From Lodderomyces elongisporus (lineage: Eukaryota; Ascomycota; Pichiomycetes; Serinales; Debaryomycetaceae): 64,000 nucleotides of DNA. The position numbers and the translations under genes were made by a program. The stretch covers positions 1,612,001 to 1,676,000 of the forward strand of contig NC_083676.1 of assembly GCF_030384665.1 (NCBI RefSeq). Reading direction: 5' to 3'. The notes under the pieces are model-generated. The model saw nothing but the letters and a program-made list of their open reading frames with translations. It was not told the origin of the DNA and did no database searches. Positions 38,601-49,275 of the stretch are shown here, piece by piece; position 1 is the stretch's first letter; every line of letters starts with the position of its first letter.

Positions 38601-40400
38601 ATGATCAAGAGCAGTCTTTATGATTCAATTGATTTGGCGTCAACACTGAGTGGTAAAAGTATCCAGACTTTGAATAAAGATGGCAATGAACAACCGATGC
38701 AGTCAAATGAAACTGTGACTAAAATGGAGGATATAGATGAAGATGCCGATGATTATAACCCCGAAGAGTTTATTTCGAGCAATGAAGGTATAGTCAAATC
38801 TAAATTGACCAGCTCTTCTCAAAATGCGATCGAAAAACTGATTTCTGGATCATTTGATAATGAATTCTTGGAAGCGGATTCCATCACAAGTTTTGAAGGT
38901 CAATTGCCACCGTCAGACGTTTTGAACATGTTAGCAAGCTTGGAATGGACACGCGCTAACACGGATCTGATAGAGCATCTTTCTAGAAAAATTGCTTTTT
39001 TAAAAGATAACATAAGGAAAACTGTCAGTTTGCATGGCGAATACTTGAGCTCTGGACGTGGTGATGTTCCTCTGTTGAGGGAATCTGCTCGTAAATATTT
39101 ATTGGAGGTCTCTCAATGTTTCTTATCACTTAACGAGATTTATGAAAAACAGCATTCCGATGTCATCAATAGTGAATCTACATTCAAGTGTTGGAGCATG
39201 GCTAGAGAAAAACTCTTGAACAAAATCAACAGAACCCTGAGCGATAAAACCAAGCAAGGTGCTAAGCTAGCTTCTTTGGTGAACGAATCTAACAAGATTG
39301 ACAATGAGATAGAAGATCTAGAATTAAGGATTGCAAGACTAAAAGAGAAAAAAGCCATCATATCGAAGGAGATAGACTATACACTGAGCGTTATTCAAAG
39401 TCGAACATCAGTGCTTGTTGATCAGCTCCAGGATATTGAGGGCAAAGGTAAGCGTGCACTTTTCGATTATCTAGCAAGCATGGGGTATACAAAGGAAGGT
39501 ATAATACATTTAATGAATACAAAAGTGGTACCGATTGAGTTTGGATTACAGAAATTTAGAAAAATTGATGTAAAATCAACAATGTCACAGGAAAGTACTT
39601 CTCAAGGTAATATGTTAGTACCACGTAACCCAAATAATTTAGAGGATGCAAACAAAACAGAGACAGGTTCCGATCTAGATTTAGCGACAAAGCAAAACAG
39701 AGCCCAATCTTCCCATTATGATATTGCTTCCAAAGACGCATACGAACGTGGTTATGCTAAAGGAGTTAATAGCTCATCTGCTATCAAGACCCAATTACAA
39801 AAGCTTATCAGCCACAGAAATACGACACCCTCTACCCTACCGGCTAGCATGCAAACTTCTATACATGTAGAAGATGGAATGACAATTGAACAGACGGATT
39901 TGAACCGAGTTTTGGAGTTCCTACATCGACAAGCGCAAGCTCTTGACTCGCAAATTTTGGAATCTTCTCGCGCAGCTGCAGCTTTCCATGAAAATGCACT
40001 CGCATGGGAGGAGCTCCTGCGTCATATTTTACGACTGGAAGAAGACTTGGAGAAACTGATTGCATTACCATACGAAAACGAAACCAGTAAGACATATACC
40101 ACTTCTCTTACGAGAAAAATTCAAGGGAGTTTGAAAAGGACGCTTGAAACCTTGACAACCCGACAGAGAGATCTCGCAAATCCAGATATTCTACCGTTGC
40201 ATCTGCAACAACAACAACAACAACAACAAAGACAGCTCCATGATTATCGTTTTGCAAAAATGGTTGTGAACGATCTACTAGAAAACGAAGTTCAAGCAGT
40301 GAGGAAAGCGTTACAATTAATCCACAAAAATGTAGAAAACAACAATGATGCGAAAGATGCGAAAGATGCGAAAAATATCAATAACAACTTTGAAGCATAA
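38601..40400 (+). CDS. Unrecognised coiled-coil protein, 599 aa
   Basis: I do not recognise this gene. The ATG at 38601 begins a 599-residue acidic protein. The first ~80 residues are polar (MEDIDEDADDYNPEEF). A folded or helical region ~105-345 contains a strong coiled coil near 215-275 (ESNKIDNEIEDLELRIARLKEKKAIISKEIDY) and a small conserved-looking patch, KRALFDYLASMGYTKEGIIHLMN. A Ser/Thr/Asn-rich linker follows (350-420), then a second helical segment, 428-575. The C-terminus has a Gln run (near 536-544, CAACAA codons) and a KDAKDAKDAK repeat. Its organisation suggests a structural subunit or adaptor, for example in autophagy, the spindle or the cortex, but this is a guess. Confidence 0.85.
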   Translation: MIKSSLYDSIDLASTLSGKSIQTLNKDGNEQPMQSNETVTKMEDIDEDADDYNPEEFISSNEGIVKSKLTSSSQNAIEKLISGSFDNEFLEADSITSFEGQLPPSDVLNMLASLEWTRANTDLIEHLSRKIAFLKDNIRKTVSLHGEYLSSGRGDVPLLRESARKYLLEVSQCFLSLNEIYEKQHSDVINSESTFKCWSMAREKLLNKINRTLSDKTKQGAKLASLVNESNKIDNEIEDLELRIARLKEKKAIISKEIDYTLSVIQSRTSVLVDQLQDIEGKGKRALFDYLASMGYTKEGIIHLMNTKVVPIEFGLQKFRKIDVKSTMSQESTSQGNMLVPRNPNNLEDANKTETGSDLDLATKQNRAQSSHYDIASKDAYERGYAKGVNSSSAIKTQLQKLISHRNTTPSTLPASMQTSIHVEDGMTIEQTDLNRVLEFLHRQAQALDSQILESSRAAAAFHENALAWEELLRHILRLEEDLEKLIALPYENETSKTYTTSLTRKIQGSLKRTLETLTTRQRDLANPDILPLHLQQQQQQQQRQLHDYRFAKMVVNDLLENEVQAVRKALQLIHKNVENNNDAKDAKDAKNINNNFEA

Positions 40401-40532
40401 TAAACACAAAAAATCCTTGATGCTAATATATTTGTTTAGTTTATAGTATTACATGCTTACCCACATTTTTTCCTCTATTTTTTTTCATTACTTTTATTTA
40501 TATTTTTCTCCTGAATTATACTTCAAACATGT

Positions 40533-43500
40533 TTACTTTCGCTTATTTCTTGGTATAAAGATACTACTAGTTGGCTTTGGTTTTGGTGGTCTGATAACAC
40601 CAGAGGAAGTAGGACCCACTGGTCTCTTTGGTAATGTACCAGATGATGTTGGTCTTGGTATATCAGCCTTTTTTGGCTCGGTCGTAGATTTTGATGGTGG
40701 TTGTTCCTGCATAGGTTTACTCATTTTTGTGGGTTTTGCAGGAAGACCCTGAGTATTCTTGGCTTGTTGAACAGTACCATTGTTTACATGAAAGGGAAGC
40801 CTACTAGGATGCGTAGTTGCATTGGTTGTGGAGAGTGGGAGTGAATCTTGTTTCAAAATATTCTTTTCAACTGACTTATCCAACTTTCTCTTCCCGGAAT
40901 AAGCAGAACTAGAATTTTGCTCGTGAACCGTATTAAAAGTTTCAGCCAGTTTTCTTTGTCTCTTTAAATCAAATTTGTCAACCAGGGAATCGTTCGATAG
41001 TCTTTTGCTTGGTGCACCTTCCAGCTTTGGCGGAATTGTTTTTGTGGAGGTAGTTCCAGCTCCAGTGCTAGTGGCAATACTGGTTATTTCGTTCTTGCTG
41101 CTCAAAAACCCTGGAGATGCGTTAGTAACAGCATTTCTTTGCTCTGCATCTTTTAGCAACCTGTTCCAGACTTTATTTCTCAGTAAAGATTCACGATTAC
41201 CCAAAATCCACAAGGTAGTTCGAGCACGCGTAAGAGCCACATTCATACGTCGGACATCACTCAAAAAACCCACATTTCCGTCGGCACTTGCTCTGACACA
41301 CGACATGATAATTATTTCTTTCTCTTGGCCTTGAAATCCATCAACAGTGTTGAAGTCAATCTCATTGAGAATTATTTTTCCGTACTCCCTAACAAACACA
41401 TCTTTAATAGTCCGTATTTGCTCTTTATATGGTGAAATAATACCAACCTTACCAGCAAAGGCCTGTTGAGGAATTAAAGTAATGAGTTTCTGAACCAATT
41501 GAAGACAAATTCGAGCCTCCTCTAAATTGAAAAGAGACCTTGTCAATTCATTCTTTGTATGCCTACTAGCAATGTCAAAGAATCGGTACGGCGACAATGG
41601 CTTGATACTATGCCAGGGTCTCTTGTTCTTTTCCTCCATGTTGGGCCCGTCCTTCAACTTTGACTGGTAAAATTCAGCACTTGGAAATTGGGATATTTGG
41701 GGATGCATACGGTACTGCACGTTCAAAAGATAAACTGAATCAGGGTAGTTTGTTTGCATACGCACAAAAAGACTTTGCTCATAGTTGAACGAACTAGCGG
41801 CTTGTGACAAAACAGTTGGTGGCAATTGATTTGGATCTCCCACCATAATACACTTGCGACACCCATACCTGAGAGGAATGATTGCCGAAAGTTCTAGACA
41901 CTGACATGCTTCATCGATAATGACCTGATCAAATTTGACCGATAAGCTTGAAATCAATTCATGCGCTGACCCAGATAAAGTCGCACAAAGAACTTGAGCG
42001 TCATCCAAGATTTTGGTTTGAATTGTACGTCTACCTATTTCTCTGCTTCTATAAGCAATTGATGCACGCTCTCTTTGTTCATCCAATTTTTTGGCCAAAT
42101 CGCTTCGCTCTTTATTCACTTCTCGTAACCTAGTCTCAAGCTTGTCAATCTCTTTAGAACTAAGGCTCTCCGTGCTAAGTCGAGTCTTGATCTGATCTCT
42201 TTCTTTGACCTTCTTTGTATGTTCAGCTCGGATGCCGGGATCAATAATAACATCTTCTTGTTGCTTGCTTTGCAACTCTTTGTCCACTAATTCTTCTAAA
42301 GTCAAATCTCGTACAGCTGCATTTATGGCATCACTTCGTCCAAGTCTAACTACTTTAAGATCCATATGCTCGCCTTTCGAGTTCTTTACTCCATTTCGAA
42401 GACGAAGAACCAACTCATCAACAGCAGCATTACTTGGCGCACAAATTAATATTTTACCACCTTTGGAAGGCTTTGCCGCCGGTTTTTGGGGCAATTCAAT
42501 AATCTTATCACTCTCTTTATGTGAAAGTGCGTAGCCAACTATACCCAAAATGGTTTTTGTTTTTCCTGTTCCTGGTGGTCCTTGGATCAAGAAAAAGCCA
42601 TCACTTTCGTAAGTTCCCTTAATTGCTCGTGCCTGAGATTTGTTCACATCATAAATTTTATACATTTGTTCGATTTCCGCATCATTCACCTCAATTGGTG
42701 GATTTGGCTTCGCGGCAATAATCGCATCCGACAAATCATAGTATTCCAAGCCTCGCAAAGAAGAAAATTCTCTTTCAACGGTTACCATTTGCATCACTTT
42801 CATTCCAATAATGGATGTTTTTGGAGTAAGTGCACCAATCAATGGGCCACTAGGGTATACCCGCACGGTAACATCAGCAAGCTCAGGACCAGCAGACTTT
42901 ATCAGAGTAACTTTTGCCAAACAGGTTAACGTGTTTGGTGCTTTTAGGTAATTTCTCTGTTCTTCAGGACGCAAAATCGTTGCATCATTAGTGCATCCCA
43001 AAACAATAAGATCTGAAGCAATAAGTTTTCTATCTTCAATTGTCTTTTTACTCATCGAGGTAAATACATCAAAAAAGCCATCAATACTAGTTCTGCTTCC
43101 AACCACCAACTCAAAGGGAGTCTCTTTAATTGTATCTTTAGCCGATTGAATTGCTTGCCAGCACTCTAGCATAAGCAAAGGTTCCATAGCTTTGACGTAA
43201 TCCTTGACTTTATCATACGAGTTTTTTACCTTCTCATACATTGACCTATCCTCACTAGGGAATTCGCTCTTCGAATTATAGTTCCATTTCAAAACATTGA
43301 GGTATAACGGTTTCAAGTTGACATTTAATCGCTTAGCCATTCTTTCTTTTTCCAATTTCTCCTCATCTGCAGCAGATCTTTTATGAGAAGAAGAAGCAGA
43401 AGAAGAAGAAGAAGAAGACACAACTCTTCCATGGAGATCAACCTCGGTAACTTTGACTTTCTTCTTCTTGTCCACAAAAAGATCGCTTACATCAACATTA

Positions 43501-46500
43501 TCTTCATCCTCATCAGAAGAATCTGATTCTACTTTTCTTGCATGTCTTATTGTGTTGAGTGAACGACCAATCACAGGTGGAGCTTTTTTAGTATTAAATC
43601 CTGCCGGACGAGGTGGTGCGGGGGTCTTGTCTGGTTTGGTAGGAGCTGTCCTGGCCAACTTCAAATCTTTTCGAATCATGTCTAAGCTATTCGTACCTTT
43701 TGCAGGAAGAGATGATGGGGGTGCAGCAGGAGGCTCACTAAGAATTCGAGCAAATCTACCCAAAGTTTGCTGTTTACCAACTCTTTTTACAGTTGTGCTA
43801 TCAGGATCGGAACCATAGTTATATTGACTAGTGGGTTGCTTGAAGTTCTTGGAGCCAATATCTCCTTCGGCAAATTTGATCAAATGTCTGTTTGATTGCA
43901 AAGAATTTTCTTCCTTTGTTAAATCAATTATGTTACCTTGTGGGGAACCAATTCTTTTTGAAGTGGCTCTTTCGCCATCCTTCTCAAAAGATTTCTTTTC
44001 CTTAGCACGATTTGCCTCATCCACAATCTGATCAACCAAATGCGGGTTACACTCTCTTACTTTTGACAAAATTTGTGTTCGTTGAGACTCTGACAACTTG
44101 TTATTGAATCTTTTAAACTTGACTCCAAATTTCGTTAACTTTTCAATTATTGCATCTTCGATTCCGAATTGTTGCTCACCAGCTAGATCTAGGACCTTCA
44201 TGACTAATTCGACACAGGAATTGAGTAATGCAACATCACCAAGACGCAACCACAAAGTCATGGAGCCAAAAGCACCCATAAAGTCCAGAAATAACTGTCG
44301 TGCGCAGTCTTTGCCCTCATACACACTGAGTCCATCTGCAAAAAGTCGAAATGACTCCAACATTAAATGACTCAAGTCCAAAGTGTCCCTAGTGAATTCA
44401 ACAAGCTCGTGCATATGATATCTTCCAGCCCAAATAATGGCTTGTTCGTAAATCATCACCAAAAAGAGAAGCGCTTGACTCCAAAATTGTTTCACTTCGT
44501 CGTGTGCCGATGCCATACCCGGCGATAGTAGAACTGGATTTAATGGATCGGCAATTGCCTTTATTACATCCATGAGAATCCTTACAGTTTTCGGGCTCGG
44601 CTCGTAGATCTTGAGAGTAGTGAGCTCCTTTAAGTTAACATTGATAGCTGTCAAAAACCCCTTTGGATTATGTTTTAAACCTTCCTGTATTAGTTCCAAC
44701 CGGCCAGTACCGTCGTAAACTTCATTCATAAAATCTAAAGCAGGCTGACTTGAAAGTGGGGCAAACACACATGACCACAACGAGTTTAAACAATTTTGAT
44801 CAGACAAGATAAGTTTAAGGTTTTGTGGTGATGTTAAACTAATATTACCAAGGATCAGGTTAACATATTTAATCACAGCAGTGACAGAATCATTATGATG
44901 CACTTTGACTTTTGTAATATCCGGCTTTTCAACAGTATCTTTTACAGGACGAAACAGAATGATCAGTCTAATGTTTTTGAAGCATTTTATAATCTCTTGT
45001 GACAAAGCGAGATTTGAACTCAACTTCAGTCGATGAAGATGGTTCCAAAGTATGGGAAATGTATCGAATAACATGGGCTTTTTGTCATCAGTCAAAAGTA
45101 AAGTATTTTGCACCAAGATGGAAAGGTCATATCGAATACACTTTGACACAAGTAATGTAGCATAGTTGTTTTCATGCGAAAAGTTCCTCATGGCTAACAG
45201 TAGTAATTTCTCGCTTTCTTCATCGATATCAGCACGGATAGATCTGAATTTGAGCAACTCGACGCTATTCTCGCTGTTATTGTCCTCGTTGTCTTTGAAA
45301 CTGAACTGATTGTTCAAAAGTTTAAACCCCATGTTCTGGAGATAAGAATCACGTTCAATATAGTCTAATTTATTTGAGCTTGAAAATCTCAAAAGAAAAG
45401 AGCTAAATTTTTTAGAAAGTGGTTGTCTTTGAATGATGTCAACAGACGCAATCATTTGTGGAATCCAAGAAACCAAATCATTTAAAAGCCATTGACCTTG
45501 ATCAAATTTTTCGTTGACTATATTGGTTATGTTGGTAGTAGGAGTAGTGTCATTTTCAATAGTACATTTCTCTATATGTGAGAAAAAAAATGGATTCTGG
45601 AGTATTCTTTGAGACAACTCTATTGGGTCATTCTTGAAATTTACCTTCCAAAAAGTATTCTTTAATCGTTGTAAAATTTTTGCAAATGTTTTGAGCATAA
45701 TGGGGAGAGGGCCATTAATCTCAGACATCAAACTGTTGGCCAATGTTCTCATTACGGGGTAAAATCGCAAATTTTTGTATTGGCTCATGACTTCGATATC
45801 ACTTGGGGCATTCAATCGTTTCTCCAACGCTTCATTGTCGATGAAATCAATCACAGTGTTGAATGCTTCCCAGAACTTTACAGCATTATGGTCGCTATAA
45901 AATGTAGGGTCCTCAATCCGGTACAAATGGACAGAAAACTCCAAAATAAAAGCTTCACTTAATGATGTTTCGCTATAAACCACTTGATCCTGTTGAAGTT
46001 GTTGGAGCCATTTTTGCGCCCACAATTTATGATCTGCGTCACTGTTACCCTCAAGTAAGAGATACCACAACCCAGGTAAAAGTTCTTTGGGAAATAAATT
46101 TGTTGAGCCGACTCTCAATAGCAGAGTGATAAGCACGCCAAACTTTTCCTTTACTGAAGAATGTGATCTCACAATTTGAGGATTACCGAGACACCAATTA
46201 ATGCATACTTGTACTTGTTTTGCATTTAGCTCGTTGCTTCCACCGCTTTGAACTTTATTGTATACTTCCTCCAAAATTGGTACCAAAATCTCTAATTCCC
46301 AGTTATTGATAACTTCCATAAACTGCTGAACATTTGCAATAGGTATTTTCTTTATAGTGGCAAAATTTAGCCTTAATTCGGCCTTTCCTGTATTGTAATT
46401 TAGCAAACATTTGTTGCATGCAGTCAAGCTTTTGGCCATATACGGTCGCAAGCTAGGACTCAATGCATTATTTGGAAAAGAAAATAGAATCAACGAATAG

Positions 46501-46694
46501 ATCGAGATAGGATAGAGCTTTTCATTACAAAACCAGTGGATATCATTGGTGTACCGTAAGAGATACTCGTGGCATTTCTGCAAGGCTAACTCATGGATGC
46601 CGCTCTCGCTTCCACCATCTAAAGAGCGATTAATCAAGGAGATTAAACTATTGTATTCCTTTTCATCAAAAGGTGGCTGTCCACTGTTGCTCAT
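40533..46694 (-). CDS. SEN1: Sen1 RNA/DNA helicase, transcription termination
   Basis: This is a 2053-residue superfamily 1B helicase. The first ~1050 residues are the all-helical Sen1 N-terminal domain. A Ser/Lys-rich charged linker follows (~1050-1130). The helicase core starts near 1150 and has all motifs: Walker A GPPGTGKTKT (~1370), DEACQC (II), VGDPNQLPPTVLS (III), QYRMHPQIS (IV, ~1663), VDGFQGQEKEIII (V) and NVALTRARTTLWILGN (VI, ~1825). The C-terminal 200 residues are basic and disordered and end in a nuclear-type RNKRK. Sen1 acts with Nrd1-Nab3 to end non-coding transcription and unwinds RNA-DNA hybrids. It ends 132 bp from the convergent coiled-coil gene. A Ser run at ~1105-1118 is coded by a TTC/AGA-type repeat. 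Confidence 0.96.
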   Translation of the reverse strand: MSNSGQPPFDEKEYNSLISLINRSLDGGSESGIHELALQKCHEYLLRYTNDIHWFCNEKLYPISIYSLILFSFPNNALSPSLRPYMAKSLTACNKCLLNYNTGKAELRLNFATIKKIPIANVQQFMEVINNWELEILVPILEEVYNKVQSGGSNELNAKQVQVCINWCLGNPQIVRSHSSVKEKFGVLITLLLRVGSTNLFPKELLPGLWYLLLEGNSDADHKLWAQKWLQQLQQDQVVYSETSLSEAFILEFSVHLYRIEDPTFYSDHNAVKFWEAFNTVIDFIDNEALEKRLNAPSDIEVMSQYKNLRFYPVMRTLANSLMSEINGPLPIMLKTFAKILQRLKNTFWKVNFKNDPIELSQRILQNPFFFSHIEKCTIENDTTPTTNITNIVNEKFDQGQWLLNDLVSWIPQMIASVDIIQRQPLSKKFSSFLLRFSSSNKLDYIERDSYLQNMGFKLLNNQFSFKDNEDNNSENSVELLKFRSIRADIDEESEKLLLLAMRNFSHENNYATLLVSKCIRYDLSILVQNTLLLTDDKKPMLFDTFPILWNHLHRLKLSSNLALSQEIIKCFKNIRLIILFRPVKDTVEKPDITKVKVHHNDSVTAVIKYVNLILGNISLTSPQNLKLILSDQNCLNSLWSCVFAPLSSQPALDFMNEVYDGTGRLELIQEGLKHNPKGFLTAINVNLKELTTLKIYEPSPKTVRILMDVIKAIADPLNPVLLSPGMASAHDEVKQFWSQALLFLVMIYEQAIIWAGRYHMHELVEFTRDTLDLSHLMLESFRLFADGLSVYEGKDCARQLFLDFMGAFGSMTLWLRLGDVALLNSCVELVMKVLDLAGEQQFGIEDAIIEKLTKFGVKFKRFNNKLSESQRTQILSKVRECNPHLVDQIVDEANRAKEKKSFEKDGERATSKRIGSPQGNIIDLTKEENSLQSNRHLIKFAEGDIGSKNFKQPTSQYNYGSDPDSTTVKRVGKQQTLGRFARILSEPPAAPPSSLPAKGTNSLDMIRKDLKLARTAPTKPDKTPAPPRPAGFNTKKAPPVIGRSLNTIRHARKVESDSSDEDEDNVDVSDLFVDKKKKVKVTEVDLHGRVVSSSSSSSASSSHKRSAADEEKLEKERMAKRLNVNLKPLYLNVLKWNYNSKSEFPSEDRSMYEKVKNSYDKVKDYVKAMEPLLMLECWQAIQSAKDTIKETPFELVVGSRTSIDGFFDVFTSMSKKTIEDRKLIASDLIVLGCTNDATILRPEEQRNYLKAPNTLTCLAKVTLIKSAGPELADVTVRVYPSGPLIGALTPKTSIIGMKVMQMVTVEREFSSLRGLEYYDLSDAIIAAKPNPPIEVNDAEIEQMYKIYDVNKSQARAIKGTYESDGFFLIQGPPGTGKTKTILGIVGYALSHKESDKIIELPQKPAAKPSKGGKILICAPSNAAVDELVLRLRNGVKNSKGEHMDLKVVRLGRSDAINAAVRDLTLEELVDKELQSKQQEDVIIDPGIRAEHTKKVKERDQIKTRLSTESLSSKEIDKLETRLREVNKERSDLAKKLDEQRERASIAYRSREIGRRTIQTKILDDAQVLCATLSGSAHELISSLSVKFDQVIIDEACQCLELSAIIPLRYGCRKCIMVGDPNQLPPTVLSQAASSFNYEQSLFVRMQTNYPDSVYLLNVQYRMHPQISQFPSAEFYQSKLKDGPNMEEKNKRPWHSIKPLSPYRFFDIASRHTKNELTRSLFNLEEARICLQLVQKLITLIPQQAFAGKVGIISPYKEQIRTIKDVFVREYGKIILNEIDFNTVDGFQGQEKEIIIMSCVRASADGNVGFLSDVRRMNVALTRARTTLWILGNRESLLRNKVWNRLLKDAEQRNAVTNASPGFLSSKNEITSIATSTGAGTTSTKTIPPKLEGAPSKRLSNDSLVDKFDLKRQRKLAETFNTVHEQNSSSAYSGKRKLDKSVEKNILKQDSLPLSTTNATTHPSRLPFHVNNGTVQQAKNTQGLPAKPTKMSKPMQEQPPSKSTTEPKKADIPRPTSSGTLPKRPVGPTSSGVIRPPKPKPTSSIFIPRNKRK
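43386..43422. repeat. GAAGAA repeat coding a Ser run in SEN1
   Basis: The plus-strand AGAAGA repeat reads as TCT/TCA-type Ser codons on the minus strand, in the linker before the Sen1 helicase core. Confidence 0.75.
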
Positions 46695-47160
46695 GTTGAT
46701 ATGCCATATGTGTGCTATTGTTTTTGTTTTCTTTTTCTTTTTCTTTTTCTTTTCCTTTTTCTAAGCTGAATTTAAATGCAAATGTATATATAATTGTAAT
46801 TGTGAGGTACTAAAGGACTCAGAGAAAAAGGTGATGATCTGTTTCGAAAAACTACAGACGCGAAGCGAGTTTTTCCCTCGCGACACGAAAAATGTGAAGT
46901 TACATAAAAGCAAATCAAATTAGTCAAATTGAACAAATAAATGAATTGGAAAGGGGAAAAAAAGGGATAAAAGAATAAAAGAAGAAGGAGAAAAGAGAAA
47001 GGTTAAAGGTTAAAGAAAAAAAGGAAAACGTTTTGAGAAAACAATTGCATCAAATTAAAACACTCTGTATGAAATGACCCGGAATTCAATGAAACATTTT
47101 TTTTTATTCTTATTATCCTTTTTTTTTTTCATTTTAATTTCTTTGCTCAGTTGGTATTCA
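46695..47160. other. Intergenic region upstream of SEN1
   Basis: About 466 bp between the SEN1 start (-) and the stop of the Zn-cluster gene (-). It has a TTTTTC repeat (46726-46762) and an inverted-repeat-like GCGAGTTTTTCCCTCGC (46865-46881) with a 6-bp stem. I see no gene. Confidence 0.6.
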
Positions 47161-49275
47161 CTAGAATAGAGCAAAGTCTATATTATATCTCCTTGCTGCC
47201 TCGATCCAATCATCACCACTTGCCCAACATTGTCTCATAATTGTGAGACCCTTTTTCGCATTTATGTTTCCTTTCTCGCTCATTGCACGGAACCGATACT
47301 CAAAATGAATTTGCAAGCTAGGGTCTAGGGTTTCACAAGCAGCTGTAAAAAAACAGAAAATACAACATGTACCTGTAGTCGAAGTGGGAGGGACCATATC
47401 CATTCCCAACTTACCTATTGTGTAAGCTAGATTCTGCACAAGCGGCGAGTCTCTAGGAACCTGAAGTACTCTTCTATATAGGTGAATAATGCCCGTGATG
47501 GAAAATAAAGTATTTGTACACTTTAGTATTTCCATCGATTGATATTCCGCTGAGTTTGACTCGTTCTGAGACTCAATTATAAGATTGTTCTCTTCTAAAC
47601 ACAGGTTGTGCAAAACATCCTTGAGGCTCAAAGCCTCAGAAACAAGATCAGCCGGAAGAGCTATTTTATCGGTTGTTTGGGAACGGAATTGACTGATAAA
47701 AGCTTCAGCTTTGCGAGCAAGCACGGTTATTTGAGCAAAAGATGTTAACAACTTGAGTTCGAAGCCCATCAACGGGTCAATCTTGAAGGAACTGCTTTCT
47801 TGGTACGAGCGCGACACATTTGACAAAGTGCTAACTGGTTCATATATCTCAATATCACCTTGTGCTGGCAAGTAGGCTTCCGATTTTTGTGTTGCGGACA
47901 AAGCGCCAATGACATCCATGTAAACAAACCATCTTAGCAAGAAAAATGGAACATTTTTGTCACTTCCCGTGAGCGGACTCTTTCCAAGAGGTTTTAAGGA
48001 TCTTGCCATTACAATTTGCCTGGCACCCATGGTGTGAATACGGTGCCTACTGAAATCTTTGGAATCGAATATCTCGTAACAAGATAACAACAATGCCGTA
48101 GCTAATGCTTCATCTGACGTGGAGGTAGACTCGTTTTCGAGCAAATTGATTAATTCCGAGCATGACCGCGCTAGTAATAAATCAATCACGTCCACTGGTA
48201 GATACTCTACTCCTATTAGCAGCGATCTCATTTTTGCTGCAAATGCCAACAATGTAGTTAAAACTGAAGGGTATACCATAGCCATTTGCGACAACAATAC
48301 CTTGAATGGGTTTTCGCCATACATTTTAGGAGGTGCTGGAACGAGATGCTCTGACGCATGATTGACCCAAAAATGCATCAAGTTTCTATAATACGGCACT
48401 TCAAGTAGCAAGGATGGCAATGGCTGAAGTGAGCGGGGGATATTTATAAACATTTTTGATTGATGCAGCAGTAAATGCAGTGGCAGGTTCAGGTGCAAGT
48501 TCAGGTGCAAGCTTTGCTGTCCATGTACTGATAATTGGTGTTGACCACCGTTTTCGTATTCTTTTTTTTCGTCTTCATCATCATCTTCTTCTTCTTCTTC
48601 TTCGTGATCATCATCGCTTGCATTCACATCTAGAATATAAGGTCGGCGAGAGCGGATCATAGATATGGGATCCGAGATAAAGTTGGATTGAGGTCGGGCC
48701 AAGTATGCTTCGGTCGTGGCTAAATCCTCAGAATACGAATCCAGGCTTTTCTCCACTTCTGATTTCACGGAAGCTAGATCCGTATTCAGTATATACTCTT
48801 GCAAGATATTAACATTACCTAGCTGCAAGCTCATTTCTCCCGCTGTCAACCTATCAAATGTCTTTTCCAACCTAGACATCCCTAGTTGTGGACTTTTCTT
48901 TGTTATCATGTTTTGATATTCATTACCTTGTCCCTGTTTTTGCACCAATAATGAAGGTGTTGCGGTTGTATCGCTCAGTGAGTATGTGCTTATAGGTGTA
49001 TCAATATTCCAAATAGGCTCTTGTGTTTCTCCTATTTGAGCTCTACCAAAGTTCAACGATGATTCCGAATTATTTTCTTCAACCGCTCGGATTTTTCTCC
49101 TACTCTTGTATGGTCGTCCTCCCCATACTAACTTCAAAGAGTAATCACACTCGACATTGCGTTTTACGCAATACTGACATCGCGGCTTTGTCTCGCTGCA
49201 TTTAATTTTCATTTTCTTGCAAAGCTGGCAACCATTACGGCTCCGTTTAAATCTTTCTTTTCTCTGGGTATCCAT
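47161..49275 (-). CDS. Zn(2)Cys(6) binuclear-cluster transcription factor
   Basis: This is a 704-residue protein from the ATG at 49275. The DNA-binding cluster is at the N-terminus: Cys16, Cys19, Cys26, Cys33, Cys36 and Cys43, spaced C-x2-C-x6-C-x6-C-x2-C-x6-C, followed by a basic linker WGGRPYKSRRKIR. An acidic run EEEEEDDDEDE lies near 225-240. The C-terminal half (FWVNHASEHLVPAPPKMY, NPFKVLLSQMAMVYPSVLTTLLAFAA, ATALLLSCYEIFDS, MGARQIV) resembles the Fungal_trans_2 regulatory region of Uga3-like activators. It is a nuclear, sequence-specific regulator, probably binding CGG half-sites. Targets and orthologue are not known to me. The ~720-bp upstream region is moderately long. Confidence 0.88.
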   Translation of the reverse strand: MDTQRKERFKRSRNGCQLCKKMKIKCSETKPRCQYCVKRNVECDYSLKLVWGGRPYKSRRKIRAVEENNSESSLNFGRAQIGETQEPIWNIDTPISTYSLSDTTATPSLLVQKQGQGNEYQNMITKKSPQLGMSRLEKTFDRLTAGEMSLQLGNVNILQEYILNTDLASVKSEVEKSLDSYSEDLATTEAYLARPQSNFISDPISMIRSRRPYILDVNASDDDHEEEEEEDDDEDEKKEYENGGQHQLSVHGQQSLHLNLHLNLPLHLLLHQSKMFINIPRSLQPLPSLLLEVPYYRNLMHFWVNHASEHLVPAPPKMYGENPFKVLLSQMAMVYPSVLTTLLAFAAKMRSLLIGVEYLPVDVIDLLLARSCSELINLLENESTSTSDEALATALLLSCYEIFDSKDFSRHRIHTMGARQIVMARSLKPLGKSPLTGSDKNVPFFLLRWFVYMDVIGALSATQKSEAYLPAQGDIEIYEPVSTLSNVSRSYQESSSFKIDPLMGFELKLLTSFAQITVLARKAEAFISQFRSQTTDKIALPADLVSEALSLKDVLHNLCLEENNLIIESQNESNSAEYQSMEILKCTNTLFSITGIIHLYRRVLQVPRDSPLVQNLAYTIGKLGMDMVPPTSTTGTCCIFCFFTAACETLDPSLQIHFEYRFRAMSEKGNINAKKGLTIMRQCWASGDDWIEAARRYNIDFALF

